The notes under the pieces are model-generated. The model was not told the origin of the DNA. It saw only the letters and a list, made by a program, of their open reading frames with translations, and searched no databases. The position numbers and the translations under genes were made by a program. A stretch of DNA of 64,000 nt from an uncultured Aliivibrio sp. Lineage in GTDB: Bacteria; Pseudomonadota; Gammaproteobacteria; Enterobacterales; Vibrionaceae. Where the stretch lies: positions 1 to 64,000 of the forward strand of contig NZ_CAMLHO010000021.1 of NCBI RefSeq assembly GCF_946479765.1, read 5' to 3'. Numbering within the stretch: position 1 is the stretch's first letter; the number at the start of each line of letters is the position of its first letter. This document shows, piece after piece, positions 1 to 8,205 of this stretch.

Positions 1-239
1 TAACTGAAATAATCATTGCTGTAGGGCTTATCGTAGGATTCTTTAATCCTAAAGTTGGCTACTTTTCTGGGATCCTTGCTTTACTTACCTTTATTACAAC
101 ATTGAGCTTTTTAGCCACAACCCCAAATACATGGAAAATGGTTGATGGTGTACTAATAACTAACTTTTTCTTATTAAAAGATATTGTGTTTATTTCGATA
201 TCATTATTAGTCATTGAACATAATAAAAAGCATATCTAA
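1..239 (+). CDS. DUF417 (YkgB-like) membrane protein, C-terminal part
   Basis: The frame is open from the left edge to TAA at 237-239 and gives 78 C-terminal residues; the start lies outside the window. The piece holds three hydrophobic segments. A TTP-x-x-W motif is followed by a segment with the LLKDIV motif. Both are typical of the DUF417/YkgB family of small four-helix inner-membrane proteins, whose function is not established. A hairpin terminator follows directly. Family assignment is from motif memory only. Confidence 0.7.
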   Translation, partial: TEIIIAVGLIVGFFNPKVGYFSGILALLTFITTLSFLATTPNTWKMVDGVLITNFFLLKDIVFISISLLVIEHNKKHI

Positions 240-252
240 TACTTATAAAAAA

Positions 253-279
253 GCCGACTCAACATTATGTAAAGTCGGC
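253..279. terminator. Bidirectional terminator
   Basis: Inverted repeat GCCGACT-N13-AGTCGGC, preceded by an A run and followed by TTAATTTTG. It lies between the convergent DUF417 gene and the amidohydrolase gene and probably ends both transcripts. Confidence 0.75.
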
Positions 280-292
280 AGTTAATTTTGTA

Positions 293-1729
293 TTAATCCA
301 TTAAACTTTTTGATTTTATTGCTTTTTTAGACAATTCTTTAGCGAATGCCGCAATGTCATTTTTAAACTGATCAACACTTGCTCGAATATCATCTAGCTC
401 GACTGTCTGCATTTCTCTGTTTTCCATGATCACTTTGCCATTCACTATCGTGGTATTTACATTGCTTGGGTTTGCTTGATACACCAATGTCGCGTATGGG
501 TCATAACTTGGCATCATATTGGCTGATTGTGTTTCAATAATAATGATGTCTGCTTTTTTACCCACTTCTAAAGAGCCTATTTTGTCTTCCATATGAAGGG
601 CTTTTGCCCCACCCATGGTCGCCATTTCAATGACTTGCTCTGGGATCATGATGGTTCTGTCTGAGTTTTTAAGACGCTGCATATTTGCCGCGTAACTTAA
701 TGTACGCCATAAATCCACTTGGTTTGAGCTCATTGGCCCGTCAGTCCCTAAGCCAATTCTCATATCAGCACGATACATATCCCACGCAGGGGCAATACCT
801 GTAGCGCCCTTTGCGTTCGCCATTGGGTTGTATGAGATACCCGCATCGGCTTCTTTAAGTAAAACTTGATCGTTTTCTGATAAATGAATTCCATGAGCAA
901 TCACAACTCGCTCATCAAGCACACCTATCTCGTCTAAATACTCAACAGGCGATTTTGCTTGAGTTGGATCTTTAATGCGTGTTTCTTCATTTGGGAATTC
1001 TGCAACGTGTATTAATACCGGCACATCATAATTTTTTGATAGCTGATTGATCTCTTGGAGTTTTTCTTTACTCACAGTGTAAACGGCATGAGGTGCATAA
1101 GCAGGCGTGATTAATGGATCATTTTGATACTCTTCAATAAACCCTTTCGCGTATTCAATCCCACCATAAGGTTGTTTTGCATCTACTACTGGGAATTTAA
1201 TTACCGTCTCACCAAGTACCGCTCTTAAACCTACCTCTTTGGTTGCTTTCGCCATTTCATCCATATGGTAATACATATCAGCATACGTAGTAACACCGCT
1301 TTGGGCTAAATCAATAGTCCCTAACTTAGTCGCATTATAAATAAGCTCTCGACTTAGTTTTTCAGACTCTAACGGGAAAAAGTAAGCAAATAAACGATTT
1401 GAGATCCCCTCTTCGCCTAACCCACGAAACGCGATCATTGGCAGGTGATTATGAGCATTGATCATCCCCGGCATCACAATACCATCTTCTGCATCTATCA
1501 TTTTTGGTGCTTGATACTGCGTTAATAAATCAGCATGGCCAATCGCAATTATCTTGTCATCTTTAATCACCACCACACCATCATCAATGACCTGCATCTC
1601 GGCATTAACCGTTAGCACTTGTCCATTATTGATGATCATATCTGCGTTATACGTTTGTTTCTCACTCATTAATGAGCAACCAGAAAGCAATACCGCACTA
1701 ATACTTAATACCAAGCTTTTAAGCTTCAT
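293..1729 (-). CDS. Lipoprotein amidohydrolase (TrzA/MtaD-like deaminase family)
   Basis: 478 residues. It begins with a lipoprotein signal: a basic start, a hydrophobic core and lipobox LLSGC with Cys18. The mature part is a metal-dependent amidohydrolase of the S-adenosylhomocysteine/methylthioadenosine/chloro-s-triazine hydrolase superfamily. It shows the N-terminal beta-sandwich (MIINNG), the HxH metal pair in NAHNH (His93, His95), then LIHVAE, IAHGIHL and GTDGPMSSN, the last carrying the metal-binding Asp, and a closing C-terminal beta-sandwich (GKKADIIII). The predicted reaction is hydrolytic deamination of a purine nucleoside-like or heterocyclic compound; the substrate cannot be read from sequence. 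Ser at +2 after the lipid Cys predicts outer-membrane sorting, so it would act in the envelope, which is unusual for this normally cytosolic family. It appears monocistronic. Confidence 0.8.
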   Translation of the reverse strand: MKLKSLVLSISAVLLSGCSLMSEKQTYNADMIINNGQVLTVNAEMQVIDDGVVVIKDDKIIAIGHADLLTQYQAPKMIDAEDGIVMPGMINAHNHLPMIAFRGLGEEGISNRLFAYFFPLESEKLSRELIYNATKLGTIDLAQSGVTTYADMYYHMDEMAKATKEVGLRAVLGETVIKFPVVDAKQPYGGIEYAKGFIEEYQNDPLITPAYAPHAVYTVSKEKLQEINQLSKNYDVPVLIHVAEFPNEETRIKDPTQAKSPVEYLDEIGVLDERVVIAHGIHLSENDQVLLKEADAGISYNPMANAKGATGIAPAWDMYRADMRIGLGTDGPMSSNQVDLWRTLSYAANMQRLKNSDRTIMIPEQVIEMATMGGAKALHMEDKIGSLEVGKKADIIIIETQSANMMPSYDPYATLVYQANPSNVNTTIVNGKVIMENREMQTVELDDIRASVDQFKNDIAAFAKELSKKAIKSKSLMD

Positions 1730-1868
1730 TCCTAAACCTTAACCTAATGAGAAATTTAAGGTAAATTTATAGCGAATACATAAACCTACCTATTATGTTT
1801 ATAAGTAATTAATTTATCATTAGAGTTACTTTCTTGATACAAACTTTTCATATTAATATCACTAAAAA

Positions 1869-1896
1869 AGCCTGCTCAATATAAATTAAACAGGCT
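1869..1896 (-). terminator. Intrinsic terminator of yciA
   Basis: Inverted repeat AGCCTG-N16-CAGGCT. Read on the minus strand it is followed by TTTTTT. It sits about 75 bases downstream of the yciA stop. Confidence 0.65.
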
Positions 1897-1972
1897 ATTA
1901 TTTTTTGATGTTAAACAGAGCTCACGACAATATTCCTTGTAGGCTCTACTTAATACCAATAAGGCTTAATAT

Positions 1973-2383
1973 TTACGAGTGCTTAGGAATTGGACGAGGT
2001 TTACTATTTGAATCAATCGCTACGTAATTAAACGTCGCTTCACATACCTGAAAGCGATGGCTTACTTCATCTTCTTTAATTGGCTTAACCCACACTTCTA
2101 AATCAATCGACATTGATGTTCGACCAATTTTAGTACACTCACCATAGCAACACACCACATCGCCTACTCTCACTGGTTTTTTAAAAGTAATACTCGATAC
2201 TGAAACCGTGACAATACGTCCACCTGAGATCTCTTGGGCTAAAATAGCACCCGCTAAATCAAGTTGCGACATTATCCAGCCACCAAAAATATCACCATTC
2301 GCATTAGTGTCGGCAGGCATTGAAAGTGTACGAAGAAGAAGTTGGCCTTTAGGCACTTGATCTGTCTTTATTGAAGTTCGCAA
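1973..2383 (-). CDS. yciA: Acyl-CoA thioesterase YciA
   Basis: 136-residue single hot-dog domain thioesterase that hydrolyses acyl-CoA to free acid and CoA in the cytoplasm. The N-terminal block RTLSMPADTNANGDIFGG matches the YciA signature, including the catalytic Asn/Asp region on the central helix, followed by WIMSQLDLAGAILA and the strand motif VTVSVSSITFKKPVRVGD. Length is that of E. coli YciA. The gene stands alone, with a terminator downstream and the divergent enoyl-CoA hydratase remnant upstream. Confidence 0.9.
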   Translation of the reverse strand: MRTSIKTDQVPKGQLLLRTLSMPADTNANGDIFGGWIMSQLDLAGAILAQEISGGRIVTVSVSSITFKKPVRVGDVVCCYGECTKIGRTSMSIDLEVWVKPIKEDEVSHRFQVCEATFNYVAIDSNSKPRPIPKHS

Positions 2384-2498
2384 AAGGATATCCTAAACAA
2401 ATTAATTTTGTGAATTCTATCACATTTATAAAAGTGTACGCAGGATCCTTTTTCTTTACTATACTGGTCGGAGGAATGAAAAATAAACAAGGATTGTT

Positions 2499-2791
2499 AT
2501 GAAATATCACCATCTTCACATTGAACAACAGCATCATATTATGATTGTTCGATTACATCGCCCTGAAAAATTGAATGCAATTAATTACCCTATGGCAGCT
2601 ATGGCACTGCTGCCATAGCTGCCACCAAGCACATCTATAACCGCTATTGGAATGCCTCCAAATGGAAGCTACTTGCTTATGAAAGCTACAGTCAAATTCG
2701 TATTTTAATCGACAATAATTTCGTACGAACACAATACGCACTAAAAAAGAAAGCGCTGCCGATATTTAAGAACAGGCAACGCTTTTGGTAG
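2499..2791 (+). pseudogene. Enoyl-CoA hydratase/isomerase remnant
   Basis: ATG at 2499, preceded by an AAGGA ribosome site, opens a frame whose residues 15-31 read like the N-terminus of the crotonase family (IVRLHRPEKLNAIN). The frame stops at a TAG around 2617, inside a perfect 14-base inverted repeat. Beyond the repeat another frame runs open to TAG at 2789-2791, about 55 residues of unassigned origin containing YALKKKALPIFKNR, which may be the family's C-terminal tail. A crotonase needs about 260 residues, so the catalytic middle has been lost. A hairpin around 2750-2785 overlaps the tail and may be an old terminator. Confidence 0.6.
2593..2624. repeat. Perfect 14-base inverted repeat with 4-base loop
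   Basis: Arms at 2593-2606 (TGGCAGCTATGGCA) and 2611-2624, loop CTGC. It lies exactly where the crotonase N-terminus loses its reading frame, so it may mark the deletion junction or the event that broke the gene. Confidence 0.85.
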
Positions 2792-2840
2792 ATGAATTTA
2801 AATAGACACTAGATTAAAATCATCACTAATTTCATCTTAA

Positions 2841-3839
2841 TTAAAACAGTAATGAATCCCCCTGTTCAGGAAAGATAAAATTCACACCTAGCTTATTTGC
2901 ATTAGCTAGTTGTTGTTTGATAATCACTTTTGGGTCTTCGCTATTTTTTAAGCTGTACTTGATATGGCTTACTACAACATTAAGATCATTTAATGAGCCT
3001 TTTCCATTCATACCCTCCAATACAGTTAATTCCTTAATTAACCAATTAGGCGTTAAATGTCCAAATAAGGACTTGTCAGGCGTTTCATTGGTAAAAGAAA
3101 CTTCAATAATAATGCCTTTCAATTTCCCTTGCTTTACAAAAGGAGCTAGTGTTGTCCACGCTGTTTTTAATGCTGAGCTTTTTTCAACATCATCGGGACC
3201 AGTATCACCAAAATAGGCAAATACATCACCGTCATTATTTTTTAAAATAAATGCCGTAGATTGCCCACCAGAATGAGCAAGTGGTAATGCCATTACAGTC
3301 ATGCTTGTATTTGAAACCGCACTCCACATCATTGGCTCAAGATCGACATAATTGTATTTGTTAATCTTAAAACCACTGCCTTTATTGCCAAAGTTTGGCC
3401 ATGCTGACCAGTTGAAATAATTTTTCATCAGATCTTTATTAGTTGCTTCTAACCCATAAATTGGCTTTTTACTGTCATCTGGAGAAGAAATGATTAAACC
3501 CGCTACGTGATCTAGATGAGCATGAGTAATCAAATACCCTTTGATTTTATCATTTAGTAAATACCCTACTTTTGTATAAACTGAATCAGTTGGTAGTGCT
3601 ATATTTTGAAACGCTCCTTTTTTCTCTGCGACAATCAATCCATTAACAACAGAGCCCGCATCAAGCATAACAAAATTAGAATCTTCCTTACTTTTAATTA
3701 AAAAAGCCGTTAAATTTCCATCCTGTATCCCGCCTTTACTCCCTAACGTTACAGTTTCAAAACTAATTGATTGAGCCGAGAAAGAAAAGACAGACAAACA
3801 CGTAAATAACACCGCTAATTTATTTTTAAACATATCCAA
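2841..3839 (-). CDS. cpdP: Periplasmic 3',5'-cyclic-nucleotide phosphodiesterase CpdP
   Basis: 332 residues with a Sec signal peptide over about residues 1-24 (hydrophobic core then SFSAQS). The mature protein is a class II cyclic-nucleotide phosphodiesterase with a metallo-beta-lactamase fold. The THAHLDH metal motif is at 105-111; further ligand regions are LPLAHSGGQS, YFGDTGPDD and VVVSHIKYS. It hydrolyses 3',5'-cAMP to AMP at two metal ions. In Vibrio fischeri the homologous CpdP is periplasmic and allows growth on external cAMP, and length and motifs agree with that enzyme. It appears to be a single-gene unit, with an AT-rich upstream region shared with the tail of the AraC gene. Confidence 0.88.
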   Translation of the reverse strand: MDMFKNKLAVLFTCLSVFSFSAQSISFETVTLGSKGGIQDGNLTAFLIKSKEDSNFVMLDAGSVVNGLIVAEKKGAFQNIALPTDSVYTKVGYLLNDKIKGYLITHAHLDHVAGLIISSPDDSKKPIYGLEATNKDLMKNYFNWSAWPNFGNKGSGFKINKYNYVDLEPMMWSAVSNTSMTVMALPLAHSGGQSTAFILKNNDGDVFAYFGDTGPDDVEKSSALKTAWTTLAPFVKQGKLKGIIIEVSFTNETPDKSLFGHLTPNWLIKELTVLEGMNGKGSLNDLNVVVSHIKYSLKNSEDPKVIIKQQLANANKLGVNFIFPEQGDSLLF

Positions 3840-3997
3840 CCTTATTGATATCGCACACCCTTGTGCATAACCGAATAATACAATGATAATTGTGATTGTT
3901 GTATTAAATATTTAAGTCAAAAATAACCATCATTTTTAAGATAACGCTAACATCTTTATCATAAAAATATACTCACTTCGACAAAAAACCTTCTTAA

Positions 3998-4801
3998 CTA
4001 TCTTTCATTATTCTTCCTAAATTGCTCAGGAGTAACGCCAGTATGCTTTCGGAACATTTTAATAAAAGAAGACCCTTGGCTATAACCCAGCTGATACGCT
4101 ATTTCATTAATGCTTATGGATTCTTTCAGTAGTGTCATAGCTTTAACTAATTTTGCTCTCTGCCGCCAATCATTAAAGCTCATTTTTAATTCTTTTTGAA
4201 AACGTCTGGCTAGCGTCCTTTCTGTACTAAATACACGTTTAGCCCAAACGGATAAACTCGAATCATCTTCAGGCGTTTCTTCCAGTTGGGTCAAAATAGG
4301 CGCTAACAACTTATCTTGAGTTGATGGTAAATAAATTTCAATTGGATTTATTTTTACTAATCTATCCATAAGCACATAGCTAAGGCATTTATCTTCTTCT
4401 GAGCTCACCATCGTTGTTTTCCGTTCAATCAAGTCATCAATTATGGCTCTTAATAACGGTGTTAATGGGATCATACACGCGTGTTTAGGAAACTTTTCAC
4501 TCAACTCTGCCGTAATATTAATGGCGCAATATTCGATATCATTCCGATTAAATGCCTGATGATTTTGGTGAGGAGGAGTCCAAATCGTATAGTTTGCAGG
4601 ACACACCATTTTCTGTTGAGCCACTTCCATTTCTAACACACCTTGCTTAATTAAATGCAACTGCCCCCAAGAGTGTGAATGCGATAAGGTTTCTGTTTTC
4701 GCTTCAATAAAAAAATAGTGACAAAACACATCTGTTGGCAGTGTTTCTGTCAATTTAGGCATGAATTTTTTATCTGTCGTAATCGCTATATCCGGTGTCA
4801 T
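3998..4801 (-). CDS. AraC-family transcriptional regulator
   Basis: 267 residues. The N-terminal half is a cupin-like effector domain (SHSHSWGQLHLIKQG at about 41-55). The C-terminal hundred residues hold two helix-turn-helix motifs: FSTERTLARRFQKELKMSFNDWRQ and INEIAYQLGYSQGSSFIKMFRKHTGVTPEQFR. It starts 67 bases from, and divergent to, the EamA transporter gene, so it probably controls that gene. The ligand is not evident. Confidence 0.85.
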   Translation of the reverse strand: MTPDIAITTDKKFMPKLTETLPTDVFCHYFFIEAKTETLSHSHSWGQLHLIKQGVLEMEVAQQKMVCPANYTIWTPPHQNHQAFNRNDIEYCAINITAELSEKFPKHACMIPLTPLLRAIIDDLIERKTTMVSSEEDKCLSYVLMDRLVKINPIEIYLPSTQDKLLAPILTQLEETPEDDSSLSVWAKRVFSTERTLARRFQKELKMSFNDWRQRAKLVKAMTLLKESISINEIAYQLGYSQGSSFIKMFRKHTGVTPEQFRKNNER

Positions 4802-4868
4802 AAATGGTATACCACTGCTCTCTGTATTAGTGTGACAATTCTGTTAACTATCAATAACAGAGATAACT

Positions 4869-5777
4869 ATGAATCTATTTTTCCCAATTGTTGCTGTCTT
4901 TATTTGGGCTGCAAACGCAGTAGTAAGCAAACTAGCCACTGGCGCAATAGAGCCCGGAGCCATTGCTTTTTATCGTTGGTTTTTTGCCTTATTTATTTTG
5001 TTGCCATTTTGCATTAAACCCGTATGGCAACAACGACAATTAATCGTAAGTAACTTAGGCAAACTCACTGTTCTCGCCTCGCTGGGTATGGTGTTAAATC
5101 AATGCCTTGCTTACTATGCAGCTCACACAACAAGCGCAACAAATATCGCCGTATTTTTATCGCTCATGCCACTATTTGGGCTATTTCTGGCTGTACCTTT
5201 ATTAGGTAATAAACTAAAAAAACAAGCATTAATCGGTGCCGTTATTTCTCTTTCTGGCTTGGTCTATATGCTCAGTAAAGGTAACCCTGTTAATTTACTC
5301 ACAAACGGAATTCAACAAGGCGACGGTTTAATGTTTATTTCAAGCTTAGCCTATGCTCTTTATTCAATATTGCTGAATAAATGGAAGTTACCTCTTAAGC
5401 CTTGGACATCTATCTTTAGCCAAGTTGCAATTGCCACATTACTTCAACTCCCTCTGCTTCTTAGCAGTAACTCTTACACTATTACAACCAACGCTTTACC
5501 TATGGTTCTGTTTGCTGCTGCATTTGCGTCTGTATTAGCCCCGTGGTTTTGGTTAAAAGGAGTTCAGCGAATTGGAGCGGCTCAAGCCACCTTATTTATG
5601 AACCTAGTTCCGATATTTACAGTGGCGATTAGTCTTGTCTTTTTAGGCCAATCACCCACTATATATCACCTCTTTGGTGGGGCTTTTGTCTTTATCGGTT
5701 TATTACTCGCTCAAGTAAAAATCTTACCTCTTCGAATGGGTGTTAATCCAAATATAATCAAGCCATCAAAAAACTAA
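4869..5777 (+). CDS. EamA-family (DMT) inner-membrane transporter
   Basis: 302 residues with ten predicted hydrophobic helices in two EamA repeats, about 5-130 and 150-285. The second repeat carries LAPWFWLKGVQRIGAAQATLFMNLVPIF, the usual drug/metabolite-transporter signature. It probably exports or imports a small metabolite, but the substrate cannot be inferred. The divergent AraC regulator is the likely controller. A strong hairpin ends the gene. Confidence 0.85.
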   Translation: MNLFFPIVAVFIWAANAVVSKLATGAIEPGAIAFYRWFFALFILLPFCIKPVWQQRQLIVSNLGKLTVLASLGMVLNQCLAYYAAHTTSATNIAVFLSLMPLFGLFLAVPLLGNKLKKQALIGAVISLSGLVYMLSKGNPVNLLTNGIQQGDGLMFISSLAYALYSILLNKWKLPLKPWTSIFSQVAIATLLQLPLLLSSNSYTITTNALPMVLFAAAFASVLAPWFWLKGVQRIGAAQATLFMNLVPIFTVAISLVFLGQSPTIYHLFGGAFVFIGLLLAQVKILPLRMGVNPNIIKPSKN

Positions 5778-5820
5778 CACCAGTCACGATATCTCTACTC
5801 ATTCTTTAGTTATAAAAAAA

Positions 5821-5842
5821 GAGCCGATAACATTACCGGCTC
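5821..5842. terminator. Bidirectional terminator between EamA gene and manA
   Basis: GAGCCG-N10-CGGCTC flanked by an A run on the left and TTTTTT on the right. It serves the convergent genes on both sides. Confidence 0.85.
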
Positions 5843-5848
5843 TTTTTT

Positions 5849-6955
5849 CTATTTAGATTCAAAAGCCCGAACTAATAGCCCATCGCCAGACACCAGATAA
5901 GCACCTGATTCAATGAATAATGATTGCCCTGCTAACAACACTGTCTCATTAAATTGAACACGTCCTTTGGCAACCAATAAAATTGAACGAGAAGTCACCG
6001 TTAAAAATTGTTCATGCTCCGTAACTTGGCATAGTGCTAATCCGAAATCAGTCTCTGTTGGCTGTAATATTTGTTCTGACTCAACAAGCATTGGAACTAA
6101 CTTTTCAGGAATAAACGAAGTAAATTGAGTACAGGCCATTAACTCAGCAGTATCAATATATTTTGGAGTAAGCCCTGCTCGTAATACATTATCTGAACAG
6201 CCCATCAACTCAATACAAGTACCCTTTGTATACGCATGGATAGTACCTGCCGGTAAATACATCGCCTCACCAGGTTCTAGAGTTAAGCAGTTCATATAAA
6301 GTGGCGCTAATACTCCAATATCACTTGGATAATAATGTGCAAGCTCAACCAATTGCTGCCACATTGGATCATTACGACCAATTCCAATAGATAATGCCTG
6401 CGTAATGATCTGCTGCTTATCTTCTTGTGCTAATTGCAACAAGGATAATAATAGGGTCTGATGATTAAATGTTTCACTCTGTAAGATAGTCTTTAATGCA
6501 TCTGATTGAATTAAAATAAGATTATCAATAATCTCTTCTAGCGACCTAAACCCCACCATAATTTTAAAGGGTGACAACGCCATGACCATTTCAGGTTTAG
6601 CGTAAGCGTCTTTATAATTTCGGTGTGGTGCATCTAAAGGGATGTGCTGTGCATTTTCACGCTCAAACCCTTCTTTAGCTTGAGTGTTATTCGGATGAAC
6701 CTGAAGAGACAAAGGCTGAGAGGCACTCAATACTTTAAACAAAAAATTCAGAGGTTTTTGCTCTAAAAACTTATCTAATGCTTGCCAAGTATTGTCATCA
6801 AGTTGAACTTTAGAAGGCAGCGATGGATGCCCACCCAACCATAATTCAGCCAGCGGTTTATCATCTTTAATCGGAATCCCAAACAGTCCATAAAGTAAAT
6901 GAGAGCCCCATTGATAATGGCGCTGTCCTGCTTCAACGTTATAAACAGTGTTCAT
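5849..6955 (-). CDS. manA: Mannose-6-phosphate isomerase, class I
   Basis: 368 residues. Type I phosphomannose isomerase, a zinc cupin interconverting mannose-6-phosphate and fructose-6-phosphate in the cytoplasm. Visible motifs are GSHLLYGLFG, AELWLGGHPSLPS, the zinc-site segment LQVHPNN, KPEMV, and MYLPAGTIHAYTKGTCIELMGCSDNVLRAGLT carrying the remaining zinc and catalytic residues. The length is a little shorter than E. coli ManA. Its ATG overlaps the malY stop by one base (TAATG), so it is translationally coupled as third gene of malX-malY-manA. In this position it probably serves sugar entering through MalX. Confidence 0.92.
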   Translation of the reverse strand: MNTVYNVEAGQRHYQWGSHLLYGLFGIPIKDDKPLAELWLGGHPSLPSKVQLDDNTWQALDKFLEQKPLNFLFKVLSASQPLSLQVHPNNTQAKEGFERENAQHIPLDAPHRNYKDAYAKPEMVMALSPFKIMVGFRSLEEIIDNLILIQSDALKTILQSETFNHQTLLLSLLQLAQEDKQQIITQALSIGIGRNDPMWQQLVELAHYYPSDIGVLAPLYMNCLTLEPGEAMYLPAGTIHAYTKGTCIELMGCSDNVLRAGLTPKYIDTAELMACTQFTSFIPEKLVPMLVESEQILQPTETDFGLALCQVTEHEQFLTVTSRSILLVAKGRVQFNETVLLAGQSLFIESGAYLVSGDGLLVRAFESK

Positions 6956-8124
6956 TAGGATAACTCTTTAATTGCAGAAATAAGAGCCGTTAATCCTTGC
7001 TCTACTTTTGTGCGCGGACAGCCTAGGTTAAGTCTCACAAAACCTTTTCCTGCAACCCCGTAAGTGCTTCCTTGCATGATGGCAACTTTATGATTTTTAA
7101 TTAAGCATTGATTTAATGCCTCCATATCTAGCGATAAAGAAGAAAGATCAATCCATGCAAGATAAGTAGAATCGGGAATTTGATAACCAATACTTGGTAG
7201 CTCTATCTCTAATGTCTCTTGAACGTAACGATGATTTTCATATAAATACGACTTTAACTCATCAAGCCAAGGACCACCTTCTTGATAAGCAGCAATTAAA
7301 CCAATAACACCAAGAATAGAAGGAGAAGAAAGTCCATCAACCTGTTTTAAGTTAAATAAATAACGATCTCTTGCATCATCATCAGCAATAAAGGCATAAG
7401 AGCCGTTAAGTGCCGGAATATTGAATGACTTTGATGCAGAGCTAACTAAAGCCCAACGAGTCCCCATTCCAAACCCTTGCCAAGGAGTATGAGGTTTAAA
7501 ACAGATGTCCATGTGGATCTCATCACTAATAACAGCCACATTATGTTTTTTACATAAAACCGCCATGCGTTTAAGTTCATCCACAGTCCAAACTTTACCG
7601 GTTGGATTATGAGGACTACATAATAATAAAATAGTATTGTTTGGATCAGATAATTGAGCTTCAAATAAATTCCAATCAATCTGGTAACCATTTGAAGAAC
7701 GAGTTAATTTATTCGGAACAATCGTTCGTTCTAGCCCTAAAATCATTTTATCAAAGGCATCATAAGCTGGCGTATTAATAATAACCCCCTGACCAGAACA
7801 ACTCCATTGGCGGATCAACTGAGAAATAATGTAAATAACCGATGGTCCATAAACCAGATCCTTCCCATCAAATTCAGCATTAAATCGACTTTTAAACCAA
7901 TGTGTAATCGCGCCTTTGAAATCGCTGTGGTCCCAACGACTATAGCCAAATACAGGATGTTCCATTCGTGACTTTAATGCATCCATAACCACAGGTGACG
8001 CAGCAAAATCCATATCTGATATGGTGAATGGTAAAAGGTCAGCCTCACCAAAGCGATCTGCAACATAATCCCATTGAGTACAATAACTGCCTTTACGATT
8101 GATTTGCTCAGAGAAAGTAAACAT
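6955..8124 (-). CDS. malY: PLP-dependent MalY/PatB aminotransferase-fold protein
   Basis: 389 residues. Fold type I PLP enzyme of the MalY/PatB family, which has cystathionine beta-lyase activity. Motifs: SDMDFAASPVV at the N-terminus, SPHNPTGKVW, ISDEIHMD, and SSASKSFNIPAL containing the Schiff-base lysine. In E. coli MalY also represses the maltose regulon by binding MalT; whether it does so here is unknown. An ATG with GGAG seven bases upstream fixes the start. A hairpin terminator separates it from malX, and manA overlaps its stop. Confidence 0.9.
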   Translation of the reverse strand: MFTFSEQINRKGSYCTQWDYVADRFGEADLLPFTISDMDFAASPVVMDALKSRMEHPVFGYSRWDHSDFKGAITHWFKSRFNAEFDGKDLVYGPSVIYIISQLIRQWSCSGQGVIINTPAYDAFDKMILGLERTIVPNKLTRSSNGYQIDWNLFEAQLSDPNNTILLLCSPHNPTGKVWTVDELKRMAVLCKKHNVAVISDEIHMDICFKPHTPWQGFGMGTRWALVSSASKSFNIPALNGSYAFIADDDARDRYLFNLKQVDGLSSPSILGVIGLIAAYQEGGPWLDELKSYLYENHRYVQETLEIELPSIGYQIPDSTYLAWIDLSSLSLDMEALNQCLIKNHKVAIMQGSTYGVAGKGFVRLNLGCPRTKVEQGLTALISAIKELS

Positions 8125-8179
8125 AGCGACTCCAAAAGCTCATATTTATGTGAACTAAAAAACAAAGAGTGTAAAAAAA

Positions 8180-8196
8180 GTGGAGAGAACCTCCAC
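8180..8196 (-). terminator. Intercistronic terminator/attenuator between malX and malY
   Basis: On the minus strand GTGGAG-GTTCT-CTCCAC is followed directly by seven T. It lies just after the malX stop and before malY, so it should reduce transcription of malY-manA relative to malX. Confidence 0.75.
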
Positions 8197-8205
8197 CTAT
8201 AAAGA

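Noticed and set aside
2553-2741. Minus-strand frame across the crotonase remnant
   Set aside because: It is the antisense of the remnant and its hairpin, with no ribosome site.
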